DNA of 64,000 nt from a virus, in the IMG/VR virus record IMGVR_UViG_3300033148_004740, positions 1 to 64,000 of that record. One strand, 5' to 3'. The position numbers were made by a program, and so were the translations under genes. The stretch's first letter is position 1. Each line of letters begins with the position of its first letter. The notes below the pieces were generated by a model. The model saw only the letters and a program-made list of their open reading frames with translations, did not search any database and was not told the DNA's origin. This document shows positions 40,745 to 49,580 of the stretch, one piece after another.

Positions 40745-41361
40745 TACTCTCTCCTAAACAGGAAGTGTCCGTGACCTGCTTCATGTAAGCAAGTAAAGCC
40801 ATGTCTCTTGAGCTTACTCTTCCAGCCAGCGGCCGTATAGGAACACTTGTTAATAGAGTGAGTCGCACTTAGGTCTGAGTAACCGATGTTGTTATGCTCA
40901 TAGATAGTATTCTCTTTCATGTAGAACAATGCCCCTGGTTTGAGGAGGAACTTAACCCCAGCAAGGATAGCTTCCTGTTGGTCAACATGGTTATATTGAA
41001 GCACATGGAATGTCAGAGCAAGGTCAAAGCTCGATTCCAGATCAGGAAGAGACTTGTCTAGCTCCTGAGCATCAGCGAGGCGTAGGTCTAGATGAGGAAA
41101 GACCTTCTTGCCATTCTCTACCATAACCTTTTCTCTATCTATGCCCACATAGTCAGAGTTAGGGAAGTACTTATGTCTACGACCAATCCCACTTCCAACA
41201 TCAACAACCCTCTTAACGTCCTTGAGGTCTACGTGCTCTAGTAGAGCCAGAGCTCCATCTTCTCCTTCTAGGTCCTTAGTCTTAAGCATCCGTTCCATTC
41301 GGTCGGTACCCCAATAATTAGCTCCGGTTCTTTCTTCCCATCCTAGAATTATTTTCTTCAT
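40744..41361 (-). CDS. SAM-dependent methyltransferase (class I)
   Basis: 205 aa from the ATG at 41361, which has GGAAGG about 8 bases upstream; the frame is open to 41400 but that would overlap the next gene. Motif I is VVDVGSGIGRRHKYF with the acidic YVGIDREK. LLKPGALFYMKENT follows. The second half is related to the product of 39548-40153 (NxxYT/SAxGWxxxxxxxG). Likely a second O-methyltransferase for the same glycan. Confidence 0.82.
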   Translation of the reverse strand: MKKIILGWEERTGANYWGTDRMERMLKTKDLEGEDGALALLEHVDLKDVKRVVDVGSGIGRRHKYFPNSDYVGIDREKVMVENGKKVFPHLDLRLADAQELDKSLPDLESSFDLALTFHVLQYNHVDQQEAILAGVKFLLKPGALFYMKENTIYEHNNIGYSDLSATHSINKCSYTAAGWKSKLKRHGFTCLHEAGHGHFLFRRE

Positions 41362-41363
41362 GC

Positions 41364-42356
41364 CTACTTCCTTCCAATTAGTGCTAACAGTTTCTGGCAA
41401 AACACATCATAGCTATGAAAAGTTTGAACATACTTTTGACCTGTACAAGTAGTATCTTTGTAGAACTTCTCATTAGAGAACAATCTTTTCATTAGCTGTA
41501 CAGCCTCACTGCCTGAGCGATAGGTAGGATAAGCTGGGCAGTTGTCCAACGGTCCCCCTTTTGGACTTAGTATAGGAACACCTGCAGCTAGACTCTCTAG
41601 AGGAGAGCCCCCGAAGGCTCCTAGGACAGGCAGGATTATGCTTAGCTTACTGCTCCGTACATGGTTCATGAACTCGTCCCTCGAGCAGCGTGGCAATATC
41701 TCGATTCGGTCCGCAGGAAAGGCACCAAAGGAGTGGTTCCTAATCTGTTCTGGGACCTTAGGATAGTGCTGCTTTTCATAGCCGGTAAGAACAGTCAACA
41801 TTAGATCCTTATCTGTCCTCATCATTTTTAGAATCTCTGTGGCTATAGGACCCTTGAGATCTTGTCTCCCACTCTGTCCATCCCTGGATGTCCATACAAT
41901 CTTCTTCCTATCGAACCCCATTGGAGGAAGGAACTCTTTGGCCGCTGGGAAAGGAAGGTCACGCATGCGGTTACCAAAATGTTTCTGAAGCCCACCGTGT
42001 CTAATCCCAGATGGATATGGATGAGTTGCTACCCAGTTCATACTAGGAGGGTTAAACTTTGATGGACGTTCCCAGTATGTAAGCACAGAGAGCTTTACCC
42101 TTGGAGGGATAGGCTGGGGAACACCAGGGTTCTCGTATGAAAGAAAGATATGATAGAGCTTGTTAGGATCAATTCCATACACAACTCCATCCAAAGAAAC
42201 CTCTGTATTCTTCCAGGGGCGGTGAGAGGTTGGCTCTATATCGGGATGCAGAGCCATAGCCTCGAGAGCATTCAAGGTGTATCGAGCTTCACCTCGAGCT
42301 CCAGAGTCATATCCCTTAGGTGTCTCACAAAAGAGACGCACCGCTACGTTAATCAT
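41364..42356 (-). CDS. GT-B type glycosyltransferase (group 1-like)
   Basis: 330 aa. The C-terminal nucleotide-sugar motif GGSPLESLAAGVPILSPKGG is typical of GT4 enzymes, and an EIL...RCSRDEFMNHV region precedes it. The N-half begins INVAVRLFCETPKGYDSGA. It ends 2 bases before the next gene. Donor and acceptor are unknown. The glycan locus appears to carry several such enzymes for sequential sugar addition. Confidence 0.8.
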   Translation of the reverse strand: MINVAVRLFCETPKGYDSGARGEARYTLNALEAMALHPDIEPTSHRPWKNTEVSLDGVVYGIDPNKLYHIFLSYENPGVPQPIPPRVKLSVLTYWERPSKFNPPSMNWVATHPYPSGIRHGGLQKHFGNRMRDLPFPAAKEFLPPMGFDRKKIVWTSRDGQSGRQDLKGPIATEILKMMRTDKDLMLTVLTGYEKQHYPKVPEQIRNHSFGAFPADRIEILPRCSRDEFMNHVRSSKLSIILPVLGAFGGSPLESLAAGVPILSPKGGPLDNCPAYPTYRSGSEAVQLMKRLFSNEKFYKDTTCTGQKYVQTFHSYDVFCQKLLALIGRK

Positions 42357-43009
42357 ATCTTAGTCACCTGAAAGATTATCTGTTCACTGACCCTAGAGAC
42401 TTCCTGAAACTCTATTTGTTCTGTCTTGACGAACTCTTCCCAAGCTCTCTCTTCTCCTCTTCCCCATTCATCAAATGCAATAAAGGTCCCTGCAACAATA
42501 AGACTGCGACACCAACCTAAAACAGTCACAGCAGAAGAGTAGAGATCACTATCAACATGGATAAGAGCTGCCTGGTTGCCAGGAAAACCTAACTTTGTCT
42601 TGAGTTCATCGTTACAGACATCACTATAGAAGCCTGGGACCAGCTCTACATTAGAGAGGCCATCAATAGCTTTTTGGGATATAGCAATTGGGTAAGAGAA
42701 CCAGCCTTTCCTCCACACAGAACCAGGTTTTCCTTTGATTGGCTCATCATGAGGAAGGCCCTGGAAAGAATCAAAGCCATAGAACTTGTTAGGCATCTCC
42801 AGCTCTTCAGCTAGGGCTGTCATATTTGCTAACGTGTAGCCTGAACCAACGCCAAACTCGAGAACTAAGCCAGTCTTTTTCTCTGTTTTTAGACGAAAAA
42901 TAATAGCTAGCAAACCTTTTAATCGAGCTTCTGTAGAAGAGCCGTGAGCCTGTGTCCATCCACGTCTTTCTTTCTGTGCTTGTGCAAGCGTCATTGACTT
43001 GTTCGTCAT
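42353..43009 (-). CDS. TylF/MycF-like O-methyltransferase
   Basis: 218 aa from the ATG at 43009, with AGGAG upstream. Motif I LVLEFGVGSGYTLANM, the FYGFDSFQGLP segment, and the metal motif HVDSDLYSSA match magnesium-dependent sugar methyltransferases of the TylF/MycF type, which act on macrolide and glycan sugars. C-terminal AFDEWGRGE is also typical. A specific sugar hydroxyl is the probable target. Confidence 0.87.
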   Translation of the reverse strand: MTNKSMTLAQAQKERRGWTQAHGSSTEARLKGLLAIIFRLKTEKKTGLVLEFGVGSGYTLANMTALAEELEMPNKFYGFDSFQGLPHDEPIKGKPGSVWRKGWFSYPIAISQKAIDGLSNVELVPGFYSDVCNDELKTKLGFPGNQAALIHVDSDLYSSAVTVLGWCRSLIVAGTFIAFDEWGRGEERAWEEFVKTEQIEFQEVSRVSEQIIFQVTKI

Positions 43010-43010
43010 C

Positions 43011-43463
43011 CTATTTCTCCTCAATACCCCACTCATATCCCCAAGGGTTCTCGTGTGGATTTACTCTGTCCTCATCTGGCTTCTCTCTATTGAACACATG
43101 TGAGGAAATATTGACAACTAGAGCAGGCTCCTCAGAGATACACATCCAACCATGCCAGATACCTGGTGGGATAACGATCATCTTGGGAGCCATGGGAGAC
43201 AGGTGATGTTCCTCAACCTCTCCTTCTGTTGCTCCAAAGGCGTTTGCCTCTTGGATAAGGACCAGCTTAATCTGTCCCTGTACACAGACAATGTGATCAG
43301 TCTGTATCTGATGCTGATGGAATCCCTTGACTACATCAGGATAGGTAGCAGAGAGATAGACCTGGCCGAACCGTTGGAAGAAAGGATCATCGGCGCGCAG
43401 CATCTCATAGAGATAACCTCTATCGTCTAGATGTGTTGTCAGTGTCTTGACTGTTGCTATCAT
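43011..43463 (-). CDS. RmlC-like cupin (dTDP-sugar 3,5-epimerase or isomerase type)
   Basis: 150 aa. GFHQHQIQTDHIVCVQGQIKLVL is the RmlC/FdtA substrate pocket with the conserved His pair, and PPGIWHGW is the family end motif. The C-terminus is short and charged. It overlaps the HAD gene by 44 bases. The product could epimerise or isomerise a nucleotide 4-keto sugar; its distance to dTDP-rhamnose enzymes is unclear because rmlA and rmlB are not here. Confidence 0.85.
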   Translation of the reverse strand: MIATVKTLTTHLDDRGYLYEMLRADDPFFQRFGQVYLSATYPDVVKGFHQHQIQTDHIVCVQGQIKLVLIQEANAFGATEGEVEEHHLSPMAPKMIVIPPGIWHGWMCISEEPALVVNISSHVFNREKPDEDRVNPHENPWGYEWGIEEK

Positions 43464-43839
43464 AAAGTTTCCTTTCTCTTTCGATATATTCCTTGTGTTG
43501 TATCTCTACGAACTCGGTGATCTCATCCCAATCATTCCTGAAAGGAATGGCCTTATCGTCAATATACCATACAGCTACAGGCTTATTCGAATCTGATATC
43601 TCGTCGTATGGGATCTTGCCCTTATCGAGTATATCCTTCATATTTTTCACATGTTTGGCTGAATCCTCAAAAAATTTATCATTGCTACGGCAAGAGAAGA
43701 TAACTATCTTGAACCCTAGCTCCTGAAACCTCGTGAGAGCGTCACGAACTCCAGGCTTAAGGCTTGTTTCCCTAAGCTGTGGGTCATGCTCAACAATGGT
43801 TCCATCAAAGTCTACACAAATTGTTGCCTTAAACGTCAT
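43420..43839 (-). CDS. HAD-family phosphatase
   Basis: 139 aa. Motif I is VDFDGTIVEHD with nucleophile Asp, motif II is VIFSCRSN, and DDKAIPF the final acidic pair. Small size and lack of a large cap suggest a phospho-sugar or nucleotide phosphatase of the HAD III/IIIC type. It overlaps its neighbours on both sides. Together with the ATP-grasp and aminotransferase genes it could prepare an activated sugar. Confidence 0.83.
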   Translation of the reverse strand: MTFKATICVDFDGTIVEHDPQLRETSLKPGVRDALTRFQELGFKIVIFSCRSNDKFFEDSAKHVKNMKDILDKGKIPYDEISDSNKPVAVWYIDDKAIPFRNDWDEITEFVEIQHKEYIERERKLYDSNSQDTDNTSRR

Positions 43840-44764
43840 AGAAGAACTCCCTATCTGCTCTAGTCATGTAGAGCTCCTTGCCTTTTTGGAGAGGAGTCAC
43901 CTTCTCCCCATTGAGTATCTGAGAAATCCAGAGAGGATAGTTAGCCCCAGCTTGTATACTCAGAGGAGCTCCTCCTCCAAACCTATCGTTTATCTCGGTG
44001 AAAAACCAGGGACCACCAAATGGACGAATAGCCTGGATACAGACACAACCAACAAAGTCCATGTTTGGAAGAATAGACTTCTCAAGTAAGCGCATTAGCC
44101 CTTCTGGATAGCAGCTCCTGCCTCTTTGGACTTCTCCGCCTCTTACTTCAAGACGAAGACGAGGAACAATAGAACAGACTTTTTCGTGCTGATCCTTGAA
44201 GCAGTCTATGGTGTACTCATCTCCATCTACAAAGTGAGTAAGAGCGAAAGAGGATACATGTCCCTTGTGATTTGCCAAGAACGCGGCTTTTTCTACATCA
44301 TTCATCAGAAAATGTATCCCTCGTGAGCCATAACCATCTAGTGGTCTGGCTACAACCATCTCTTCGCTCCAAACATCTGGTAACATTCGAGGACTATTAA
44401 CTCCACAGTATGAGAAGAACTTTTCTGTCTGTCTCTTATCTCGAGCATAGTAGTTCAACTGTTTGCTTGTACACAATAGCCTAGTCCTTAGCTCATCAAG
44501 ATGATCAACAAGCAGATCAGTAGCAGGGTCCATCAGAGAGATGATGCCATCAACCTTATGTGCAGTGACTATTCTCTTGATCTCTTTCAAAAACTCTTCC
44601 TGATAAATCCACTCAGGAACACAATAGAAGTGATCTGCTACTGTCTGTGAAGGGACAGATGGTGCACTATCGACACAGATCGCACGTGAGTATTCCTTGA
44701 ATGCCTCTATCAGGCTTACTCGTCTACCACTAGCCACGAACAGAAGATTAGGTCTTGGGCTCAT
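43829..44764 (-). CDS. ATP-grasp ligase
   Basis: 311 aa. The N-terminus NLLFVASGRRVSLIEAF is a Rossmann-like pre-ATP-grasp domain; the nucleotide-binding and metal residues are visible in VVARPLDGYGSRGIHF and FTEINDRFGGGAPLSI (E and N of the metal site). Related enzymes of the carbamoyl-phosphate-synthase-like group join an amino acid or carboxylate to an amine. In this block it might attach an amino-acid-like group to an amino sugar. Overlaps both neighbours. Confidence 0.85.
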   Translation of the reverse strand: MSPRPNLLFVASGRRVSLIEAFKEYSRAICVDSAPSVPSQTVADHFYCVPEWIYQEEFLKEIKRIVTAHKVDGIISLMDPATDLLVDHLDELRTRLLCTSKQLNYYARDKRQTEKFFSYCGVNSPRMLPDVWSEEMVVARPLDGYGSRGIHFLMNDVEKAAFLANHKGHVSSFALTHFVDGDEYTIDCFKDQHEKVCSIVPRLRLEVRGGEVQRGRSCYPEGLMRLLEKSILPNMDFVGCVCIQAIRPFGGPWFFTEINDRFGGGAPLSIQAGANYPLWISQILNGEKVTPLQKGKELYMTRADREFFYDV

Positions 44765-45866
44765 AATACTCCTTTATGGCATCAATAACTTCGAGCTGTT
44801 GTTCAGAGGTAACCTTTGTGAAGAAAGGAAGAGACAGACAATTGTCAGCCATCTTCTTGCTTTGCCAGACCCTTGGTTCAAGTTCGGAATGTGCCCACCA
44901 ACTCTTGTTGTCCATGAGATAGCGAACTGTTGGTTGATAGTAGATTCTTGTTTGAATTCCTCTGCTATCAAGAAACCTCTTAAGACTATTTCTGTTATGA
45001 CAGCAGACTGTATAGTCTTTGTAAGAAGAGCGAACCTCTCCTCGAACTGGAACTGGGACTATAAGATCCTGATCTTTAAATGCTTCATCATAGAGAGCAG
45101 CAGAAGCCTGTCTTTTTCTCATATTTGCCTCGAGGAAGGTGAGGCCATGATAAGCCATGATCGAGTTGATCTCCTGTATACGACCGTTTAGACTCTTGCA
45201 CTCTACGTCGAGCTCACCAAGGCGATGACCATGCATAGCTGCCTTGGTCATCACATTGGCTAAATGATCATCGCCACATGTCAAGAGGCCCCCTTCCCCA
45301 GCAGACAATGGCTTTGTTGTTCCTAGAGAAAAGACTTCAGCAAGGCCATTGCCTCCCAAAGTATCTCCCTTGTACAAAGATCCAAAACCATGAGCTGTAT
45401 CGAAGATAAGGATGACACGATATTTGTATGACAGTTCCTCAAGGGCTTCGATATCTGCCGGCTGCCCAAACATGTGGACAGCAAAGATACAGCCAATTCC
45501 AGGAATAGTCTTCAGGTATTTTTCAACTCTCATAGGATCAAGGAGACCGCGACAATCGACATCAACAGGAACACTCCACATTCCGTTCCAGTCTACCGCC
45601 TGCCACGTAGAGGCAAAAGTAAAATCTGGGATGATTACCTTGTCTTTACCTGTAAGATCTTTAATGTACCCGACCAGGCACATCATGGCATCGGAGCAAC
45701 TAGAGAAAGGGATTGCATGTTTGACTCCGAGATAGTTAGCCGCAGCCGATGCAAATCTCTCTGTGAACTTACCTGGGGCAAGCATCCCTGATTGATAGGC
45801 TTCTCTGAAATCTTTCTCTACTAGCTCATATGGAGGAAGGCTAGGTTTGTAGAAGGGGACCGTCAT
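44748..45866 (-). CDS. DegT/DnrJ/EryC1-family sugar aminotransferase
   Basis: 372 aa PLP enzyme. The lysine that holds PLP is in TTKPLSAGEGG (K185), with the cofactor aspartate in FDTAHG (D156). The N-terminal YKPSLPPYE and C-terminal LSLPFFTKV segments match family ends. It transfers an amino group to a 4- or 3-keto nucleotide sugar, so the phage can make an amino-sugar. Needs a keto-sugar from a dehydratase such as the one at 46716-47702. Confidence 0.92.
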   Translation of the reverse strand: MTVPFYKPSLPPYELVEKDFREAYQSGMLAPGKFTERFASAAANYLGVKHAIPFSSCSDAMMCLVGYIKDLTGKDKVIIPDFTFASTWQAVDWNGMWSVPVDVDCRGLLDPMRVEKYLKTIPGIGCIFAVHMFGQPADIEALEELSYKYRVILIFDTAHGFGSLYKGDTLGGNGLAEVFSLGTTKPLSAGEGGLLTCGDDHLANVMTKAAMHGHRLGELDVECKSLNGRIQEINSIMAYHGLTFLEANMRKRQASAALYDEAFKDQDLIVPVPVRGEVRSSYKDYTVCCHNRNSLKRFLDSRGIQTRIYYQPTVRYLMDNKSWWAHSELEPRVWQSKKMADNCLSLPFFTKVTSEQQLEVIDAIKEYYEPKT

Positions 45867-46734
45867 AGTTCTTCCAATCTAACGGGCATGCTATCCCGTT
45901 GTGTGCATAGTCTCTCTCGTTGATGACGCGAACCTCAAAGACCGCGCCAAGACCATCTACCTCTATAGTATCTACCACTTTCCACTGCTCTCTGTCTATC
46001 AAGTTCAGCGTAAAACTTCCCTGTTCTCGAGCGAGACCCATGCCAACCATGGACTCTCCAACTACCATATACTTGTCTGTAGCAGCTAGCCCTCGAGTCC
46101 AGCGCTGTAGGGGAATCTCTCTACTGATCGCTCCTGCTCCTGCTATCGTGTACTCGAGAAGTCTTGTGTTGTGGGAGTCACAGATGTAGATCAGATCATC
46201 ATTTACCCAAACATTATGGACGTCTCCACCAATCCTCCACTTCTTTTTGACCATGGTCAGATCAGGATCCATGACAATAATGGCACTAAGGTTCTTGGTA
46301 TAGGAAGTAAGGTTGTGGCAGATTAGATAGACCTTATCTAGGTGTTGAGGATCTACCCAGATAGAGTTCACATGGATAGTATCCCCGTCCTTACCCGTCC
46401 AGTTTCTGATGGTACAATCCCCATTCTCCCAGATAGCTACCTCGTCAATACCAGTAGAGGTGATGTACAGTCGCTGGCCTGTGTGAAAGATCTGGTGGAT
46501 CTCGTTATAGGCACCAGGAAGTATCCCTAGATCTTTTCCCTGAGGAGAGAACATGTGAACCATCCCTCCACCACCATAGCGGACACCCACATAGATCTGA
46601 TCATAGTCCCAGGTGATACCATAGAAAGGACCGTCCTCTTCTGCCAAGGGATACAACTTTCTGTCTCTCATCAACAGAAGCTTCTTGTGTGTCCCTATCA
46701 AGAGGTCAGGCCACTTTACTTGGCTGGGTTCCAT
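45841..46734 (-). CDS. Beta-propeller-like protein of unknown function
   Basis: 297 aa from the ATG at 46734, which overlaps the previous stop by 19 bases. The sequence shows repeated four-stranded sheets with aromatic and Gly turns (DGPFYGITWDYDQIYVGVRY, HNVWVNDDLIYICD, TRGLAATDKYMVVGES), like six-bladed propellers of the TIGR03032/DUF4915 type that often occur in polysaccharide loci. No catalytic residues recognised. It may bind a glycan or sense product. Confidence 0.65.
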   Translation of the reverse strand: MEPSQVKWPDLLIGTHKKLLLMRDRKLYPLAEEDGPFYGITWDYDQIYVGVRYGGGGMVHMFSPQGKDLGILPGAYNEIHQIFHTGQRLYITSTGIDEVAIWENGDCTIRNWTGKDGDTIHVNSIWVDPQHLDKVYLICHNLTSYTKNLSAIIVMDPDLTMVKKKWRIGGDVHNVWVNDDLIYICDSHNTRLLEYTIAGAGAISREIPLQRWTRGLAATDKYMVVGESMVGMGLAREQGSFTLNLIDREQWKVVDTIEVDGLGAVFEVRVINERDYAHNGIACPLDWKNYDGPLLQT

Positions 46735-47702
46735 GTCGAGCCAGTCTCCTTCCACCACTTGGTGTACCACTCGATAGCTTCATCTAGTCCTTCACTGAGG
46801 TCATACTTCCAATCCCATCCAAGAGCCTTTAGCTTACTTGGATTCAGTGACTGGTCATTGATTTCAAAGAGGTCTCTGTCTACCATTTGGATAGGAAGGT
46901 TCTCGTTGATCTTCATACACATCATGTTCATGATGTCACCAATCTTGTGCATCAAGCCATGACCAATGTTGTATGCTTCACCAGGAACCCCTTTCTCCAT
47001 GAGGACCATGTAGGCACTGATTGCATCCGAGACATGAATGAACTCTCTCTGCATCATCGCTGCATCAGTATAGAGGACAGGGGATGTCCCATTGAGGAGA
47101 CGAAGGATGGTTCCGGGAACAAGGCGGGAGAGGTTAAGGTCTCCTGCGCCATACAGGTTACCACAGCGAACAGTACAGATGGGGAGGCCATATGTCTTAG
47201 CATAGGACCGAGCGATCATATCTCCAGCAGCCTTAGAGGTACAGTAAGTATCGGTAACCTCGAATGGTGTGTCCTCTTCATAGCCACCCTCAGGAGAGCT
47301 ATCTCCATAGGCCTTGTCTGTCGACATATGGATAACTTTCTTGAGTCTCTTGTGCTTCTTCTCTTGGTCTCTTAGGGCCTCGAAGAGATTGACACTGCCC
47401 ATCACGTTGACATTGTATGCTGTCCACGGGTCAGCATCACATGTCTTGACGATAGGGATAGCGGCGAGGTGGACAACATAGTCAAGCTCATACTTGCTGA
47501 CTACGTCACGGATAAGGTCACGGTCCATGATGTCTCCACGGATCTCTGCTCCCTTCTTGTGGACCTCGTCTAGGAGATCCTTGTCTGTCTTCCTATTGTA
47601 GTCACGTACTAGAGCAATAGGAACATGTCCATCGTCCAGTAGTCTTCTCAATAGGCGCCGACCTACAAAACCGTTAGCCCCGGTAATTAGTACATTTGCC
47701 AT
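46716..47702 (-). CDS. NAD-dependent sugar epimerase/dehydratase (extended SDR)
   Basis: 328 aa. Rossmann motif GANGFVG at 8-14, catalytic YCTSK (Y153, K157), the MSTDKAYG region and DTYCTSKAAGD place it with UDP-glucose 4-epimerase and dTDP- or GDP-sugar dehydratases. The start overlaps the preceding gene. It probably makes the 4-keto or epimerised sugar used by the aminotransferase. Confidence 0.88.
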   Translation of the reverse strand: MANVLITGANGFVGRRLLRRLLDDGHVPIALVRDYNRKTDKDLLDEVHKKGAEIRGDIMDRDLIRDVVSKYELDYVVHLAAIPIVKTCDADPWTAYNVNVMGSVNLFEALRDQEKKHKRLKKVIHMSTDKAYGDSSPEGGYEEDTPFEVTDTYCTSKAAGDMIARSYAKTYGLPICTVRCGNLYGAGDLNLSRLVPGTILRLLNGTSPVLYTDAAMMQREFIHVSDAISAYMVLMEKGVPGEAYNIGHGLMHKIGDIMNMMCMKINENLPIQMVDRDLFEINDQSLNPSKLKALGWDWKYDLSEGLDEAIEWYTKWWKETGSTWNPAK

Positions 47703-48414
47703 AAAATTCCTCGATTCCGTGAGGGTGAGTTCCAGTATATCCTACTAGGGTGTCAGCCTCATCGTATTTAAATGGAGCAAAGTTTGCTACCTCATCTTCT
47801 GGATGGAACATATGATCTAGATTTCGAATCCTTGCCGTAACGTCTTCTTCCTGTCCCATGCGGGAGTAATGATAGATCCAATAAGGAGCACGCTGCACGC
47901 CTCCAGATCGTCTCACCAGGTACATCCCGTCTCCACCCACGACATGTGTTCCAGGTCTAAAGATTCTGCCTAGCCAGGTCTCGTGGGCAGGTGCTCTTCT
48001 CTTTAGGTTCTTCCAGAAGTAGGTACGATAGAGCTCTACCTGAGAGACGTTAGCAGGCAGCTGCCCCAAATATTCCTTGAGAAAATAGAAGTCTTTCTCA
48101 TGTATCATCTCATCTGCTTGCATATAGACTATCCAATCTGTCTTCTTGCTCACTAGGGGAAGAATCTTGTTAGCCTGAGTAGCAAGCTCTTCTCCCATAG
48201 TGATTCCCATGTCCCATGTACTGTGAAGTACAGAGACCGCAGTGTTCTTCATACGCTCATGAAGCCAATGAATCTTCTCCAAAGTCCTGTCCTCTGAGGC
48301 AGGGTCACAGTTCACAATCACATGGTCGCACAACTTAGCCAGGCTATAGATACATTGACGCCAGGGATACTTAAGCTTGTCCCCGTTGCGAACCAATGTG
48401 ACGCCTGTTAGCAC
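47674..48414 (-). CDS. Glycosyltransferase, GT2-like
   Basis: 246 aa from a GTG with GGAGG upstream. The GT-A core has a VNCDPASEDRT segment after the first strand and a metal site region MQADEMIHE. The C-half is Trp/Arg-rich. It overlaps the genes on both sides (29 and 7 bases). Likely transfers a sugar in a multi-step chain. Confidence 0.75.
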   Translation of the reverse strand: MLTGVTLVRNGDKLKYPWRQCIYSLAKLCDHVIVNCDPASEDRTLEKIHWLHERMKNTAVSVLHSTWDMGITMGEELATQANKILPLVSKKTDWIVYMQADEMIHEKDFYFLKEYLGQLPANVSQVELYRTYFWKNLKRRAPAHETWLGRIFRPGTHVVGGDGMYLVRRSGGVQRAPYWIYHYSRMGQEEDVTARIRNLDHMFHPEDEVANFAPFKYDEADTLVGYTGTHPHGIEEFYGKCTNYRG

Positions 48415-49016
48415 TCCTTGCCTCCCTCTATAGTGACACCAGCTTCCTTAGCGAGCCTGGCATATAGTGCCTGGCGAGTAGCAAGCTTCTCGAATGACTT
48501 GAAGACATCATGATAATGATGGATGATAGCGCCTTCCTGTACTCGAGTAACCTCTCCTCCATGAAAATACTCATGGAGCTCACGCTGCCAAACAAAGTCT
48601 AGGCGATTCTGAAAGAACCTAACCTGTAGATCTGGGTATGCGTCTACCTCAGTCTGCTTCTTTCTCTCGATATCTAGCCACCTCATGCGAGGGAAAGAGT
48701 AGGCTTCCTTGTTCTCTCGCATAAGAGCAACCATTCTCTGTTGGGTAGACTCGAGACCCTCATCAGCATCAATCATCAGGACCCAGGGAGACCTTGCTAG
48801 ATGAGCTGTCAGCGTCCTCATGGAGGCGAAGTCTGTGAGCCCGGCTCGGTAGACTCTGGCCCCAAGACTCTTTGCTAAGGCTACTGTGTCATCTGTAGAC
48901 CCAGCATCAACAACAACCCATTCTTGGAGAAGGGGACCCAGGGAATGCATAACCGAGTTGTACATATGCTCCAGACAGTTCTCTTCGTCCTTAACGAACG
49001 TACATAGACTGATCAT
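48408..49016 (-). CDS. Glycosyltransferase family 2 (WaaE/KdtX-like)
   Basis: 202 aa. VVVDAGSTDDTVALAKSLGA and MIDADEGL are the nucleotide-binding and DxD motifs; it also has an AHLARSPWVL segment, all typical of small family 2 enzymes. ATG overlaps the previous stop. Sequence style is similar to the transferase at 37201-38016. Confidence 0.87.
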   Translation of the reverse strand: MISLCTFVKDEENCLEHMYNSVMHSLGPLLQEWVVVDAGSTDDTVALAKSLGARVYRAGLTDFASMRTLTAHLARSPWVLMIDADEGLESTQQRMVALMRENKEAYSFPRMRWLDIERKKQTEVDAYPDLQVRFFQNRLDFVWQRELHEYFHGGEVTRVQEGAIIHHYHDVFKSFEKLATRQALYARLAKEAGVTIEGGKEC

Positions 49017-49579
49017 TATTTCTTCGCCACTACAGTAATGTTATGAGAGTCGTCCTCGGTAACTACCTGGACAATCTCTCGGCAGCCACAGCCCAGCACA
49101 AGGCCTTCTAGCAAACCTGCAGTGAACCCAGCCATATGATAGTTGAGACCATAGTCCTGTCCTCCATAGAGGAGCCTTGATGCCTCGAAGGCTGGAAGCT
49201 CTTTGTCCAACAGAGCCTTAGCTATCTTTGCCATGTCAGGGACACGTACAATGAACTCTCCCTCCGGCTTCAATAGCCGGATCCACTCACTGAGAACCTT
49301 CTTGGTATGATGATAAGAGAAGTGCTCGAGTACATCATAAGCTAAGATCTGCTCAGCTACATTGCTAGGAAAGAACGGCATGTTACGAACATCTGCTCGC
49401 AGAGTTAATCCATCCCATGGAACAAGATCAATGTTGACATAACCCTCTCTAATGTCTTCTCCACATCCTAGATTGAGCTTAGGGTTCTCCTTGTAGAAGT
49501 CCATCAAGCCCTCGAAGCTATCCTGTGGAATAGGTTGCTCGGTAAAATCAAACAATACTTCTGGTTCTTCTTCAGACAT
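49016..49579 (-). CDS. SAM-dependent methyltransferase (class I)
   Basis: 187 aa. KLNLGCGEDIREGYVNIDLVP gives motif I and the acidic residue, AYDVLEHF and LLKPEGEFIVRVPD the later motifs. This is the fifth methyltransferase of the locus. Many such genes in glycan clusters methylate the terminal sugar and cap the chain. Confidence 0.85.
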   Translation of the reverse strand: MSEEEPEVLFDFTEQPIPQDSFEGLMDFYKENPKLNLGCGEDIREGYVNIDLVPWDGLTLRADVRNMPFFPSNVAEQILAYDVLEHFSYHHTKKVLSEWIRLLKPEGEFIVRVPDMAKIAKALLDKELPAFEASRLLYGGQDYGLNYHMAGFTAGLLEGLVLGCGCREIVQVVTEDDSHNITVVAKK

Positions 49580-49580
49580 G

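Noticed and set aside
44697-47375. Plus-strand frames of 135-164 codons inside the glycan block
   Set aside because: All antisense to genes with clear enzyme motifs (aminotransferase, epimerase) that overlap each other in a consistent operon.
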